Shown: positions 1-9,962, counted from the first letter of the stretch. The stretch is 64,000 bases of DNA from Rs1 sp038900335 (GCA_038900335.1 JBBMRB010000015.1:1-64000); one strand, 5' to 3'. Notes: generated by a model from the sequence alone, not told the origin. A program made the numbers and translations.

Positions 1-74
1 GGCTGAAGGCGCGCCCCTGCTAAGGGTGTATAGGGGAAACTCTATCGAGGGTTCGAATCCCTCCCTCACCGCCA
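1..74 (+). tRNA. tRNA-Ser(GCT), 5' end cut off by the window
   Basis: The stretch has a CTGCTAA anticodon loop (17-23) with anticodon GCT at 19-21, closed by a 5-bp stem, then a long variable arm as expected for a class II tRNA. The T-arm contains GGTTCGAATCC and the gene ends CTCACCGCCA with an encoded CCA at 72-74. It would decode AGC/AGU serine codons. The 5' acceptor strand and most of the D-arm lie before the window. Serine tRNAs are common integration sites, but no integrase or phage gene follows. Confidence 0.9.
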
Positions 75-384
75 TTTTATTTAGATTGTTCTCTCCTCGT
101 TTACCTCCATCTTTGTTAGTCTTGTAATATCTATTTAACTACGCTGTCAGCGTTTGTCTGTATTTCTATCAATTATCAAAATATCTTCGTTTAAATTGCT
201 ATAAATTCGTATAATTGTCTCAAATTGCCCTCAATATTCGCAAAAATTGCTGTAGCTTGCTATATTTGCTCATTTTTTAGCATAAGCTGGTTTATCGGTA
301 TCTTCGTCATAAATAAATCTTAATTACTGAATGCTTGAATTAGAAATAACTCTGACTTTAAATCAAATGAATTTGTGAAAATAT
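75..384. other. AT-rich intergenic region, no gene seen
   Basis: About 310 bases between the tRNA-Ser end and thiI. I see short AT-rich repeats of the type AAATTG and TTGCTATA, but no ORF with a plausible ribosome-binding site and no clear T-tailed hairpin. It presumably carries the thiI promoter. Confidence 0.5.
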
Positions 385-1839
385 ATGAAATATATCGTAA
401 AACTGTTTCCTGAAATTACTATTAAAAGCCGTCCTGTAAGAAAGCGTTTTATTAAACGCTTACAAAATAACTTACAAATAATGTTAGCAAGAATTGACGA
501 TGACATAAAAGTAAGTCTTTTTTGGGATAAGCTTGAAGTCGTGCTTCCTGAACAAAAAATGGTTCACAAGGCGGCTGTTTGTGATGTGATGGCTAAAACA
601 TCAGGCATTCAGAGTTTTATAGAAGTCGTTGAATATCCATTTGGAACTTTTCATGAGGCTTTTGAGCACGTGCAAATAGCTTACCAAGATAGGATTAAGC
701 AAAAAACATTTAAAGTAAGAGTTAAAAGAAGTGGTAAGCACGATTTTAAATCAACCGATTTAGAGCGTTATATCGGTGGTGGTCTGTTGCAGCACTGTGA
801 AAGTAGCGGAGTGGATGTGCATAAGCCTGAGGTCTATGTCGATCTAGAGGTTAGAGCTGATAAGCTGTTTGTTTTTAACAATATCTATAAAGGCCAAGGT
901 GGTTATCCGCTAGGGACGCAAGAGCCAGTGTTATCATTGATTTCAGGCGGTTTTGACTCGGTAGTTGCATCATATATGACGATGCGTCGTGGATCTAAAA
1001 CACACTTTTTGTTTTTTAACCTAGGCGGCAAGGCTCACGAGATGGGTGTTGAGCAAGTGTCGTTACATTTATGGCAACAATATGGATCGTGCGCAAGAGT
1101 TAAGTTTATCAGTGTGCCTTTCGATGAAGTTGTCGGTGATATATTACAAAATGTAAATCATTCATATATGGGTGTTGTGCTTAAACGTCAAATGATGAGA
1201 GCGGCAGAAAAAGTAGCTGATTTTTTAAAGATAGATGCCATTGTTACAGGTGAAAGTATTGCGCAAGTTTCAAGTCAAACCTTGCCAAACCTAGCCGTTA
1301 TCGACCGCTCTACCACGAAGTTAGTGGTGCGACCGTTAATTACTATGGATAAGCAAGAAATTGTCGATAAAACTAAAGAGTTAGGCTGCTTTGATATTGT
1401 TGCCTCTATCCCAGAATACTGTGGTGTTATTTCGGATAGGCCTACGACAAGAGCTGTATTGGCTAAGGTAGAAAAAGAAGAGTTAAACCTTGATATGGAT
1501 ATCCTTGATAAGGCTTTAGAGAATCTGCATTCAACCAGAATTGATGATATTGTTAAAGATTTATCTGTAAAAGCACAAATAGATGTTTTGAGTAAAGTGT
1601 CTGACAATCAAGTAATTGTCGATATTAGAGCGCCCCATGAGCAAGAGAAGTCGCCACTTAATATGCCAGGTTGTGAGGTGCTGAGTGTGCCTTTTTATGA
1701 CTTGGAGTCAGCGATGCTTGCCTGGCAAGATGACGTTGAGTATTTGCTGTATTGTGATAAAGGGGTGATGAGCCAACTACATGCGCAAAGCATACAGGAA
1801 AAGGGTATAAATAACGTAAAAGTATTTAGACCTGAATAG
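385..1839 (+). CDS. thiI: tRNA 4-thiouridine synthase / sulfurtransferase ThiI
   Basis: ThiI transfers sulfur to uridine 8 of tRNA and, in many bacteria, to ThiS for thiamine thiazole synthesis. At 484 aa it matches the long E. coli-type form. The N-terminal ferredoxin-like/THUMP part is followed by the ATP-binding PP-loop SGGFDS at 187-192. The motif EYCGVISDRP carries the first catalytic cysteine, near residue 346. A C-terminal rhodanese domain has the persulfide cysteine in LLYCDKG (Cys457). Both sulfur-relay cysteines are present, so the protein should be fully active. It stands alone with 226 bases before oadG. Confidence 0.96.
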   Translation: MKYIVKLFPEITIKSRPVRKRFIKRLQNNLQIMLARIDDDIKVSLFWDKLEVVLPEQKMVHKAAVCDVMAKTSGIQSFIEVVEYPFGTFHEAFEHVQIAYQDRIKQKTFKVRVKRSGKHDFKSTDLERYIGGGLLQHCESSGVDVHKPEVYVDLEVRADKLFVFNNIYKGQGGYPLGTQEPVLSLISGGFDSVVASYMTMRRGSKTHFLFFNLGGKAHEMGVEQVSLHLWQQYGSCARVKFISVPFDEVVGDILQNVNHSYMGVVLKRQMMRAAEKVADFLKIDAIVTGESIAQVSSQTLPNLAVIDRSTTKLVVRPLITMDKQEIVDKTKELGCFDIVASIPEYCGVISDRPTTRAVLAKVEKEELNLDMDILDKALENLHSTRIDDIVKDLSVKAQIDVLSKVSDNQVIVDIRAPHEQEKSPLNMPGCEVLSVPFYDLESAMLAWQDDVEYLLYCDKGVMSQLHAQSIQEKGINNVKVFRPE

Positions 1840-2065
1840 TTTGGGTTTTTACTTAGATAATAAACTGATTAAAGTGTTTTTTCTGGGATAATTTACTAAG
1901 TTCGTTTGGTTATTTGAAATAATCAGCTGCTTATAAAGAGTTGCGAAAAATGCTTTTTTCGGGTTTAATTACCACACTTTTGCAGAAGGTATAGACATAG
2001 ATTTTAGATATTTATGTTGGGTACTAAATATCTTTATCATTTGTTGATAACTAGGAGAGCTACCA

Positions 2066-2311
2066 ATGGAAAGTCTTATCTCACAAGGATTGTCATTAAT
2101 GGTTTTTGGCATGGGCTTTGTATTCGTGTTCTTAACTTTATTAGTTTTTGTGACCAAGTTAATGTCCAAACTGGTAATGAAGTTCGAACCAGAAGCAGCA
2201 ATTGCACCCGCTAAAAAATCAAGAAAACGCGCTGAACCAGAAACCCCAGATAATAACAATGATGAAATAGTTGCAGTGATTACTGCTGCTGTGCATCAGT
2301 ATAGATCATAA
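2066..2311 (+). CDS. oadG: Oxaloacetate decarboxylase gamma subunit OadG
   Basis: An 81-aa protein with one N-terminal membrane helix (about residues 9-32, LMVFGMGFVFVFLTLLVFVT) and a soluble charged tail. This is the build of OadG, which anchors the alpha subunit to the beta subunit and helps assembly. The start is supported by AGGAG at 2052-2056 upstream of ATG. It is first in oadGAB, 60 bases before oadA. Sequence conservation in this family is low, so the call rests mainly on context and topology. Confidence 0.9.
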   Translation: MESLISQGLSLMVFGMGFVFVFLTLLVFVTKLMSKLVMKFEPEAAIAPAKKSRKRAEPETPDNNNDEIVAVITAAVHQYRS

Positions 2312-2371
2312 AAATATCAATAGATCTTTGGGTACAAACTTAAACGTGTCATAAATAAAGGCCTTGTAAAC

Positions 2372-4150
2372 ATGTCAGATGCTAAGAAACCAGTTGGAAT
2401 CACGGATGTCGTGCTTCGTGATGCTCATCAATCTCTATTTGCTACTCGCATGCGTATCGATGATATGCTGCCGATTGCCGAAAAATTAGATAACATTGGC
2501 TTTTGGTCTCTTGAAACTTGGGGCGGAGCAACTTTTGATTCTTGCATTCGTTTCCTTGGCGAAGACCCATGGGAGCGCTTGCGCCAGCTAAAAGCTGCCA
2601 TGCCTAAAACACAGCAACAAATGTTATTACGTGGGCAAAATTTATTAGGTTATCGTCATTACGCAGATGATGTTGTCGATAAGTTTGTTGAACGCGCAGC
2701 GGTAAACGGCATTGACGTGTTTCGTATTTTCGATGCGATGAATGATCCAAGAAACTTGGATAGAGCGATTAAAGCAGTTAAGCGAACAGGTAAACATGCA
2801 CAAGGCACTATCTCGTATACCAAGAGTGTTGTACATACCATTGATATGTGGGTTGATTACGCAAAAACGTTGGAAGACTTAGGTGTTGACTCGATCTGTA
2901 TTAAAGACATGTCGGGAATTTTGGTTCCATACGATGCCTATGATTTAGTATCAAAGCTTAAAGACCAAACAGATTTAGAAGTACAGCTACACGCACATGC
3001 GACGTCAGGTTTATCTGACATGTCTATCCTTAAAGCGATAGAAGCTGGCGTTGATAGAGTAGATACTGCGATTTCTTCTATGTCTATGACATATGGACAT
3101 ACATCAACAGAATCAGTAGTGGCGGCCTTACAAGGTACTGATAGAGACAGTGGTTTAGATTTAAATGCACTGGCTGATATAGCGGCCTACTTTAGAGAAG
3201 TACGTAAAAAATACGCCAAATTTGAAGGTTCATTAAAAGGCACAGATTCACGGATTTTAATTGCTCAGGTACCAGGTGGTATGCTGACAAATATGGAAGC
3301 ACAGCTGAGAGATCAAAACGCTGCTGACAAATTTGATGAAGTTCTTCAAGAGATACCTCGTGTACGCGCAGATTTAGGTCTTATTCCTTTAGTGACACCG
3401 ACATCGCAAATTGTTGGTACTCAAGCTGTCATCAATGTTTTGATGGGCGAGCGCTATAAGTCTATCTCAAAAGAAGTGCAAGGCATTTTAAAAGGTGAAT
3501 ACGGCGCTGCACCCGCTGAATTTAACTTGGAATTACAGGCAAGAGTACTCGATGGCGCAGAAGCTATCACTTGTCGTCCTGCGGATCTTCTTAAAGCAGA
3601 GATGGACAGTTTAACGACTGAAATAGAACAACTTGCAGTAGAAAAGGGCATCGATTTATCTAGCGGTGATAATAAAATTGATGATGTTCTGATCTATGCT
3701 CTTTTCCCACAAATTGGTTTGAAGTATTTAGAAAACCGTAATAACCCAGACGCGTTCGAATCGTTACCTACTATTGAGGATACAGTCACTATGGCTACAA
3801 CAAATAAAGGCCCACAAGTTTATACTATTTCAGTGAATGGCCAAGATTATGTGGTTCAAGTTGCAGAAGGCGGTGATATTTCTTCAATAGCGCCAACAAA
3901 TGCTCCTAAAGCGGCGCCTGCGCCTGCTGTAAGTGCTGGTGAAGATGTTAGTGCGCCACTGGCTGGTAATATTTGGAAGGTAGAAGTTCAAGCGGGTGAT
4001 AGTGTTGAAGAAGGCGATGTTATTGTCATTCTAGAAGCTATGAAAATGGAAACTGAAGTAAGAGCTGCGCGTTCAGGTCAAGTGGTTTCTGTCGATGTCA
4101 AAGAAGGTGACTCTGTACAGGTCGGCGATACTCTGATCAGCTTGGCGTAG
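2372..4150 (+). CDS. oadA: Oxaloacetate decarboxylase alpha subunit (biotin protein)
   Basis: The alpha subunit performs carboxyl transfer from oxaloacetate to biotin. The N-terminal pyruvate carboxylase-like TIM barrel begins with ITDVVLRDAHQSL. A Pro/Ala-rich linker near 505-530 leads to a C-terminal biotinyl domain with EAMKMETE, biotinyl-lysine K558. Length 592 aa is normal. It sits between oadG and oadB, the usual gene order. The complex couples oxaloacetate decarboxylation to sodium export, feeding pyruvate and a sodium gradient. The biotin cofactor links it functionally to the bio genes at 39766-47341. Confidence 0.96.
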   Translation: MSDAKKPVGITDVVLRDAHQSLFATRMRIDDMLPIAEKLDNIGFWSLETWGGATFDSCIRFLGEDPWERLRQLKAAMPKTQQQMLLRGQNLLGYRHYADDVVDKFVERAAVNGIDVFRIFDAMNDPRNLDRAIKAVKRTGKHAQGTISYTKSVVHTIDMWVDYAKTLEDLGVDSICIKDMSGILVPYDAYDLVSKLKDQTDLEVQLHAHATSGLSDMSILKAIEAGVDRVDTAISSMSMTYGHTSTESVVAALQGTDRDSGLDLNALADIAAYFREVRKKYAKFEGSLKGTDSRILIAQVPGGMLTNMEAQLRDQNAADKFDEVLQEIPRVRADLGLIPLVTPTSQIVGTQAVINVLMGERYKSISKEVQGILKGEYGAAPAEFNLELQARVLDGAEAITCRPADLLKAEMDSLTTEIEQLAVEKGIDLSSGDNKIDDVLIYALFPQIGLKYLENRNNPDAFESLPTIEDTVTMATTNKGPQVYTISVNGQDYVVQVAEGGDISSIAPTNAPKAAPAPAVSAGEDVSAPLAGNIWKVEVQAGDSVEEGDVIVILEAMKMETEVRAARSGQVVSVDVKEGDSVQVGDTLISLA

Positions 4151-4160
4151 GTGAAAATTC

Positions 4161-5462
4161 ATGGATAAGTTGTTAGAACTTTGGCTGGCCTCTGGGATAT
4201 ATAATCTAGCGCCCGGCCAGTTAGTAATGATTGTAGTGGGATTGCTATTGTTGTATCTCGCGATCAATAAAAAATTCGAGCCCTTACTGTTAGTGCCTAT
4301 TGGTTTTGGTGGTATTTTAGCCAATATCCCCGAAGCAGGTTTGGCTTTTTCTGCTGTTGAAAATGCCGTACATTTTGCCAAACCGGAAGTAATGTCAGCT
4401 ATTGCTCAAGTATTAGGTAGTGTACAAACTGATGCGCATTCTATTTTAGAGGCTTATCATAATTCTAATGCCAGTGTTCATCAGGCAGCGACTCTCGTTG
4501 CGCAAGATGGTGGTTACAGCAATGGAATGCTATACAATTTCTATACTGTCGCCATTGCTTCAGGTGCCGCGCCTTTGATTATCTTTATGGGTGTTGGTGC
4601 AATGACAGATTTCGGTCCGTTATTGGCAAATCCTAAAACACTATTTTTAGGCGCCGCAGCTCAGTTCGGTATTTTTGCAACGGTTTTGGGTGCGGTCACA
4701 TTAAGCTCATTTGGTATCATGGATTTTTCTATCCAAGATGCTGCTGCAATAGGTATTATTGGTGGTGCCGATGGCCCAACCGCTATTTATGTTGCCAGTT
4801 TGTTATCGCCTCATCTATTAGGTGCTATAGCGGTTGCTGCTTACTCGTATATGGCTCTTGTTCCGCTAATTCAGCCGCCTATTATGCGAGCGTTGACGAC
4901 AGAGCGTGAACGTAAAATCACGATGGTACAACTGAGAAAAGTTAGCAAAATCGAGAAGATTATGTTCCCAATTGCACTGTTGCTATTGGTCGCTCTATTA
5001 TTACCCGATGCTGCTCCTTTACTGGGAATGTTCTGTTTTGGTAACTTATTGCGTGAATGTGGTGTTGTCGATAGATTAAGTGATACGGCACAAAATGCAT
5101 TGATCAACATAGTGACAATTTTCCTTGGTTTGTCTGTGGGATCGAAACTATCAGCTGATAAGTTCTTAGATTTAACAACACTAGGTATTTTGGTACTAGG
5201 TATTGTTGCCTTTTGTATCGGTACTGCGATGGGCGTATTGATGGCTAAGCTTTTAAACAAGCTAGAAGGCGGAAACTCTATCAACCCATTAATAGGCTCT
5301 GCTGGAGTATCGGCTGTACCTATGGCTGCTAGGGTATCTAATAAATTAGGTTTAGAGGCTAATCCTCAAAACTTTTTATTGATGCACGCAATGGGTCCTA
5401 ATGTTGCTGGGGTTATTGGCTCTGCTGTTGCGGCAGGGGTTATGATTAAGTTTGTTGGTTAA
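4161..5462 (+). CDS. oadB: Oxaloacetate decarboxylase beta subunit, sodium pump
   Basis: A polytopic inner-membrane protein of 433 aa that decarboxylates carboxybiotin and moves sodium ions outward. The conserved GGADGPTAIY motif contains Asp204, equivalent to the sodium and proton coupling aspartate of the family. It starts 10 bases after oadA, so translation is probably coupled. A strong terminator follows, ending the oadGAB operon. Confidence 0.96.
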   Translation: MDKLLELWLASGIYNLAPGQLVMIVVGLLLLYLAINKKFEPLLLVPIGFGGILANIPEAGLAFSAVENAVHFAKPEVMSAIAQVLGSVQTDAHSILEAYHNSNASVHQAATLVAQDGGYSNGMLYNFYTVAIASGAAPLIIFMGVGAMTDFGPLLANPKTLFLGAAAQFGIFATVLGAVTLSSFGIMDFSIQDAAAIGIIGGADGPTAIYVASLLSPHLLGAIAVAAYSYMALVPLIQPPIMRALTTERERKITMVQLRKVSKIEKIMFPIALLLLVALLLPDAAPLLGMFCFGNLLRECGVVDRLSDTAQNALINIVTIFLGLSVGSKLSADKFLDLTTLGILVLGIVAFCIGTAMGVLMAKLLNKLEGGNSINPLIGSAGVSAVPMAARVSNKLGLEANPQNFLLMHAMGPNVAGVIGSAVAAGVMIKFVG

Positions 5463-5487
5463 AACTGTATTTAATGAATAATTTAAA

Positions 5488-5511
5488 AAGCCGCATTAGC
5501 GGCTTTTTTTT
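5488..5511 (+). terminator. Rho-independent terminator of oadGAB
   Basis: AAGCCGC (5488-5494), loop ATTA, GCGGCTT (5499-5505), then a run of T. It lies 25 bases after the oadB stop. Confidence 0.9.
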
Positions 5512-5631
5512 GATAAAAAAATATATCGTTGTTTAATGGCGTTTATATTGGTTTATGTTATAAAAATTCATTTCTAATTCATGCACTAGTAGTAAGATTT
5601 ATAATTGGTATTATTACTAGGATGTAAGAAT

Positions 5632-8586
5632 ATGAGAGAAAAATCACAGTCTTCTCTAATAAGGATATTTAAATTTCCACTACATATGCACATTGCGACA
5701 ATGTTCATTGTCCTCACTATTATCCTCGGCTTGGTTCAAATTTGGTTTAATTACCAAAAAAATACAGAACTAATCAAAGAAAGCTCAATTATACAATACG
5801 AAAAAGTCATGGAACGCGCTTCTATGGACTTGAAATCTAAGTATGATATGGCGGCTAATAGTGTCGGTATTATATCCCAAGGTGGATTGCCAAAAGCAAA
5901 GACGTTAGATCAACGACTTCAGTATCTACCAGTAATAAGTACCGTGTTGGCAAATAACGACGCTGTTAGTGGTTTTGAAGTTGGCTATATTAATGGCGAC
6001 TTCTTTATTGTTCGCTCAACGGCTACTCAATACATGAGAGAGCAGTTTAAAGCGCCTGCTGGCACGTTTTTCATGGTGGATAATATACAAGCCCCTTCCA
6101 TCGATCCTCAAGGTAATATTCGAATATATTATGACCAGTTCTTGCGAGAAATCGCTAGAAGTAGCTTGGGAGAAATGCAGTATGACCCCAGAGTTAGGCC
6201 TTGGTATAAGCTCGCTTTAGAGTCCGATGGCTATGCGACAACGTCCCCTTATCTATATTATTTTGTCAAAAAAATAGGCCTTACTATAACCTTAGAAAGT
6301 GAGGAAAAAGGCACGGTGGTTGCGGCTGATATTGAGCTGGATGATATCTCTTCTATATTAAAAAATAATATTATATCGCCATCATCTGAACTCATTCTGT
6401 TCGCAACAAATGGTAAGGTCATCGCTTATAAAGATCCTGAGAAATTAATAATTGAGGATGATAAAGGCAATAATTCGATTGCGGGAATTGAAGAGCTGCA
6501 AAGCAAAGTATTAAAAGAAAATTCTTCTGTTATAGGCCCCAAAGAAAAAGAGATTAGCTTCTATTTTAAAAATGAGCGATGGGGTGGTGTGATTAAAAAA
6601 TTTGAAATTCATAAAGATTTCAAGTTGTTCTTCGCTTTTGTTGCTCCAGATAAAGAGCTGTTTGCCAAGGCGGTAGAAATCAGGTGGCAGTCGAGTTTTA
6701 TAGCGCTTGTGCTGATTTTAATAGCGGTACCGATAACGGGATATAGTGCCTATCTTATCTCTAAACCCATACGAAAACTAACGATAGAAACACAAAAAAT
6801 TCGCCAGTTTGATTTCTCATCTCAAGAGATGGGCTCTTCCATCATATCTGAAATATCAGCGTTAAATCACGATATGATTGAAATGAAAGCCACTATCGGT
6901 CATTTTTTAACCATGATTAATACCCTGGCAGGCGAAAAGAATCTTGATTCTTTATTAGCAACCATCACCCAGCAAACCTTAGAAGTCAGTAAAGCAGATG
7001 CTGTTGTATTGTTTTTATTGAATGAAGAGGGAACAGTAATAGAGCCTGCTAGCGTTAAAATGGATGAGCAGGTAGGTGATATTGTGTTAGCGTCGCATAA
7101 AGTGACTAATGATAAAAACTTCATCATCCAGTCTATTAAACAGCACAGCCCAAAAGTGCATATGTTCAAGAAAAGAGCCGATGGCAATAGAGACGCTTTA
7201 GCACCTTTTTTTGAAAAATTAGCGACTGATACTCTGCAAGTTTTGACTTTGCCTTTGAATAACCGCTCAGGGGATGTCCAAGGTATTTTATGTGTTATCA
7301 ACGATTACACTAATGAAGATACTGAGGATTTAAATAATCAGGATAGAATTGGCTTTATGCAAACTTTGTCGGGCTTTGCTGCAGTTTCAATGGAAAGTAG
7401 GCATTTATTAAAAACTCAGGAAGAGTTGCTAGCTTCAATTATCCAATTAATAGCAGGTGCTATTGATGCGAAATCTCGTTATACCGCCGGCCATTGTCAG
7501 CGTGTTCCCGAAATAACTTCGATGCTCGCACGTGAAGCGTGTAAGCAGCAAACAGGGGAGTTCAAAGACTATTCACTGTCTAAAGAAGAGTGGGATGAGC
7601 TTGATATTGCCGCTTGGCTTCATGATTGTGGGAAAATCACGACGCCAGAATACGTTGTAGATAAATCAACTAAACTTGAAACTATCAGTGATAGAATTCA
7701 CGAGATTCGTATGCGTTTTGAAGTGCTTAAGCGCGATGTTGAATTAGAGTACTGGCAAAAAATGGCGGCAGGTAAAGAGGATGTTGTGCTGCGCGAAAAA
7801 ATGGTTAATAGATTAACAGAGTTAGATGATGATTTTGCCTTTGTTGCCAAGTGTAATATTGGTAGTGAGTTCATGTCTAATGAAGATCAACATCGTATTA
7901 AAAAATTGGCAAATATTCAATGGCGACGCACATTAAATGATCGCTTAGGTATTTCCTGGGAAGAAGCCGAAAGAAAAGAGAGGTCTGCGCAAGTAGAGTT
8001 ACCGGTGATGGAGCAATTGTTCGCTGATAAACCAGAGCACATCATAAAAAGAGATCCTAAAGACGTACTGGCGCCAAACAATAAATGGGGGTTCAATATG
8101 CAGACACCCGAGCATTTATATAATAGAGGCGAGTTATATAATTTGTGTATAACAAAAGGGACATTAAATGAAGAGGAGCGCTATAAAGTTAATGAGCATA
8201 TGATCCAAGGTATTATGATGTTGGAGTCCCTTAAGTTTCCAAAAGCACTTAGCAATGTCGTTGAAATAGCGGGTGGGCACCATGAAAAAATGGATGGTAC
8301 AGGTTTCCCCAAACGTTTAACAAGAGAAAATATGTCAGTGTCCGCTAGAATGGTGGCAATAGCAGATATTTTTGAAGCGTTAACCGCAGCTGATAGGCCT
8401 TATAAAAAGGCGAAAAAATTGAGTGAAGCAATTAAAATTATGAGCTTTATGAAAAAGGGTAATCATATTGACGGTGCTTTATTTGATTTATTTCTGCGTA
8501 GTGGTGTTTATTTAGAGTATGCGCAAAAATATCTAGCTGCTGATCAAATTGATAAGGTTGACATAGATTTGTATCTAACTGTTTAG
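5632..8586 (+). CDS. Membrane sensor HD-GYP phosphodiesterase (Cache-HAMP-GAF-HD-GYP)
   Basis: Probably a cyclic di-GMP phosphodiesterase with an external sensor. In the 984-aa product a membrane helix near residues 18-36 is followed by a periplasmic Cache-like region with a double-Cache motif (DPRVRPWYK). A second helix lies near 345-370, then a HAMP, a GAF-like domain, and a C-terminal HD-GYP domain. The metal-binding HD is in LHDCGK (H664-D665). The second signature reads HHEKMDGTGFP (H883 onward), so the GYP tyrosine is phenylalanine. HD and HHE lie 219 residues apart, against 53 in the other HD-GYP protein of this window, which implies an insertion of about 160 residues. I prefer ATG 5632, with AGGA at 5619-5622, over an in-frame TTG at 5605. 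No partner gene is evident. Confidence 0.85.
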   Translation: MREKSQSSLIRIFKFPLHMHIATMFIVLTIILGLVQIWFNYQKNTELIKESSIIQYEKVMERASMDLKSKYDMAANSVGIISQGGLPKAKTLDQRLQYLPVISTVLANNDAVSGFEVGYINGDFFIVRSTATQYMREQFKAPAGTFFMVDNIQAPSIDPQGNIRIYYDQFLREIARSSLGEMQYDPRVRPWYKLALESDGYATTSPYLYYFVKKIGLTITLESEEKGTVVAADIELDDISSILKNNIISPSSELILFATNGKVIAYKDPEKLIIEDDKGNNSIAGIEELQSKVLKENSSVIGPKEKEISFYFKNERWGGVIKKFEIHKDFKLFFAFVAPDKELFAKAVEIRWQSSFIALVLILIAVPITGYSAYLISKPIRKLTIETQKIRQFDFSSQEMGSSIISEISALNHDMIEMKATIGHFLTMINTLAGEKNLDSLLATITQQTLEVSKADAVVLFLLNEEGTVIEPASVKMDEQVGDIVLASHKVTNDKNFIIQSIKQHSPKVHMFKKRADGNRDALAPFFEKLATDTLQVLTLPLNNRSGDVQGILCVINDYTNEDTEDLNNQDRIGFMQTLSGFAAVSMESRHLLKTQEELLASIIQLIAGAIDAKSRYTAGHCQRVPEITSMLAREACKQQTGEFKDYSLSKEEWDELDIAAWLHDCGKITTPEYVVDKSTKLETISDRIHEIRMRFEVLKRDVELEYWQKMAAGKEDVVLREKMVNRLTELDDDFAFVAKCNIGSEFMSNEDQHRIKKLANIQWRRTLNDRLGISWEEAERKERSAQVELPVMEQLFADKPEHIIKRDPKDVLAPNNKWGFNMQTPEHLYNRGELYNLCITKGTLNEEERYKVNEHMIQGIMMLESLKFPKALSNVVEIAGGHHEKMDGTGFPKRLTRENMSVSARMVAIADIFEALTAADRPYKKAKKLSEAIKIMSFMKKGNHIDGALFDLFLRSGVYLEYAQKYLAADQIDKVDIDLYLTV

Positions 8587-8728
8587 AAAAGAGATGGCAG
8601 ATTATTATTTTAGTGAATAGGCGAGTATGTGAATTGCTACTCGTTTCTTGCACGCTATCCTTTTGTTTACATTAGCAGTTAATAAATATACATTTGAGTC
8701 TAATTATAGTGACTTAGAGTAAAAAAAA

Positions 8729-9595
8729 TTGGAACGCAAAGTGAAAGAATGCATTGCTAGATTAATGCGTAACAATCAAGAGTTGACCGTCAATAATATT
8801 CAACAAGACCTACAGTGTAACTACGCACAAGCTCAGGAAATTAAGGAGCAAGCTGAAGCTTTTAAACAAGCGGGGGCTGATAATCAAACACAGCAAAGCG
8901 CCTCGACATCGTTGGAAAACATGACAACAGCAAAAAGCTCTTTCGCCAACCAGCCAATGCCTATTTTAGTTGAGGCGACGATATATAATATGCAAGGCAC
9001 CTTTAGTGAAATGGCGACTAAGCTATGGGCTAATTTAGCGCACAGTGCGCAGCTTGAAATCGATTCAATCGAAAAAGCAGCCACGGCAATGCAGGAGAGC
9101 AGCAATAGCAAACTCGCAATGCTTGAAACCCAGCTTGGCGAGATGCAAAGTCAATTAAACAATGCTGACGCTCGTTTAGCTGAACAAATACAATATATTG
9201 AAAAAATAGAAAATAACAATAACCAATTAAATCTCGAACTTAAAAAGCTTACCATAAATGCTACTGATATAGACCAGCAGGTCTCTATATTAAAAGATCA
9301 GCTGACCATTAAAGATGATGAGTTATGCGCTTTACAAAATAATGCGATGACAAACCAGCAAGAGCTGATAAAAACACAAAAAATTGCTAGCAGATCGGAT
9401 AAAGAGAAAATATTTTTAACGAATGAGTTAACGCAGCTACAAAAAGAGTTGATACAAGCCGAAACAATCATCTTAGATCTCTATGAAAATAAGATAATTG
9501 ATAATTATACGCTTGAAAAATCAGGTTATAAAAAGCATTTAAAAGCGATGAGCTCTCAATCGCTCACAAATAAACTGTTTAAAAACAAAAGCTGA
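8729..9595 (+). CDS. KfrA-like coiled-coil DNA-binding protein
   Basis: The first ~50 residues (KVKECIARLMRNNQELTVNN onward) look like the KfrA N-terminal DNA-binding domain. From about residue 75 to 255 there is a long, Gln/Glu/Asn-rich coiled coil, as in plasmid KfrA and related alpha-helical proteins. Chromosomal relatives are of unclear function. The track start is TTG 8729; GTG 8741 is a possible alternative and no strong ribosome-binding site decides between them. It is probably a single-gene unit. DNA binding is inferred from the domain only. Confidence 0.6.
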   Translation: MERKVKECIARLMRNNQELTVNNIQQDLQCNYAQAQEIKEQAEAFKQAGADNQTQQSASTSLENMTTAKSSFANQPMPILVEATIYNMQGTFSEMATKLWANLAHSAQLEIDSIEKAATAMQESSNSKLAMLETQLGEMQSQLNNADARLAEQIQYIEKIENNNNQLNLELKKLTINATDIDQQVSILKDQLTIKDDELCALQNNAMTNQQELIKTQKIASRSDKEKIFLTNELTQLQKELIQAETIILDLYENKIIDNYTLEKSGYKKHLKAMSSQSLTNKLFKNKS

Positions 9596-9962
9596 CCTAC
9601 ACTAACAATAGTGGTTTTCATCGTTAAAACGTTTATCGATGAGTAAAATGTTGGTTAATAATCAGTAAAAATTAAGTGATATTCGAACAATAAATAGTAA
9701 TCAATCCATAGAGGAGCTTATTAATTTACTCGATTAAAATTAAAGCTTTTCAATTGGCTGGTTAAAAAAACAGCTAAAACTCGCTTTTTATTCAATAATC
9801 GAGCAGTTGTTTTAAAAAAAATGCATAAACTTGACGAATCGTAAGCCTAAGGCATAGACTTTTGATAATTAGAATTTTATGCTCTAGTTAACTCTGTTAA
9901 AGAGTAAGTTTTTTATGATAAACCTACTAAAGCAAAATAAATAATAATTCGGGAATCTTACA
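9596..9962. promoter_or_regulatory. Leader region of the aap operon
   Basis: About 367 bases with no convincing ORF. A possible sigma-70 promoter is TTGACG (9831-9836) with TAGACT (9855-9860), 18-base spacing, leaving a leader of roughly 95 bases before aapJ. I looked for a sigma-54 element here and found none with correct spacing. Confidence 0.35.
9940..9947 (+). promoter_or_regulatory. Possible Hfq/Crc target motif (AATAATAA) before aapJ
   Basis: AATAATAA fits the AAnAAnAA catabolite activity motif bound by Hfq with Crc in Pseudomonas. It ends 15 bases before the aapJ ATG and directly precedes the ribosome-binding region GGGAA. Chance matches are not rare in DNA this A-rich, so this is a hypothesis supported mainly by position and by the CrcZ-like locus at 30443-30578. 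Confidence 0.4.

Noticed and set aside
1..384. tRNA-Ser 3' end as a mobile-element attachment site
   Set aside because: No integrase, no second copy of the tRNA end in the window, and core genes follow directly.
1969..2259. Frames overlapping oadG on both strands (1969-2259 minus, 2014-2214 plus)
   Set aside because: oadG at 2066-2311 has the ribosome-binding site, membrane helix and operon position; these are shadows.
9596..9962. Sigma-54 promoter for aapJ
   Set aside because: AGGCATAGACTTTTGA looks similar but its spacing is off by one and the -12 GC is missing.
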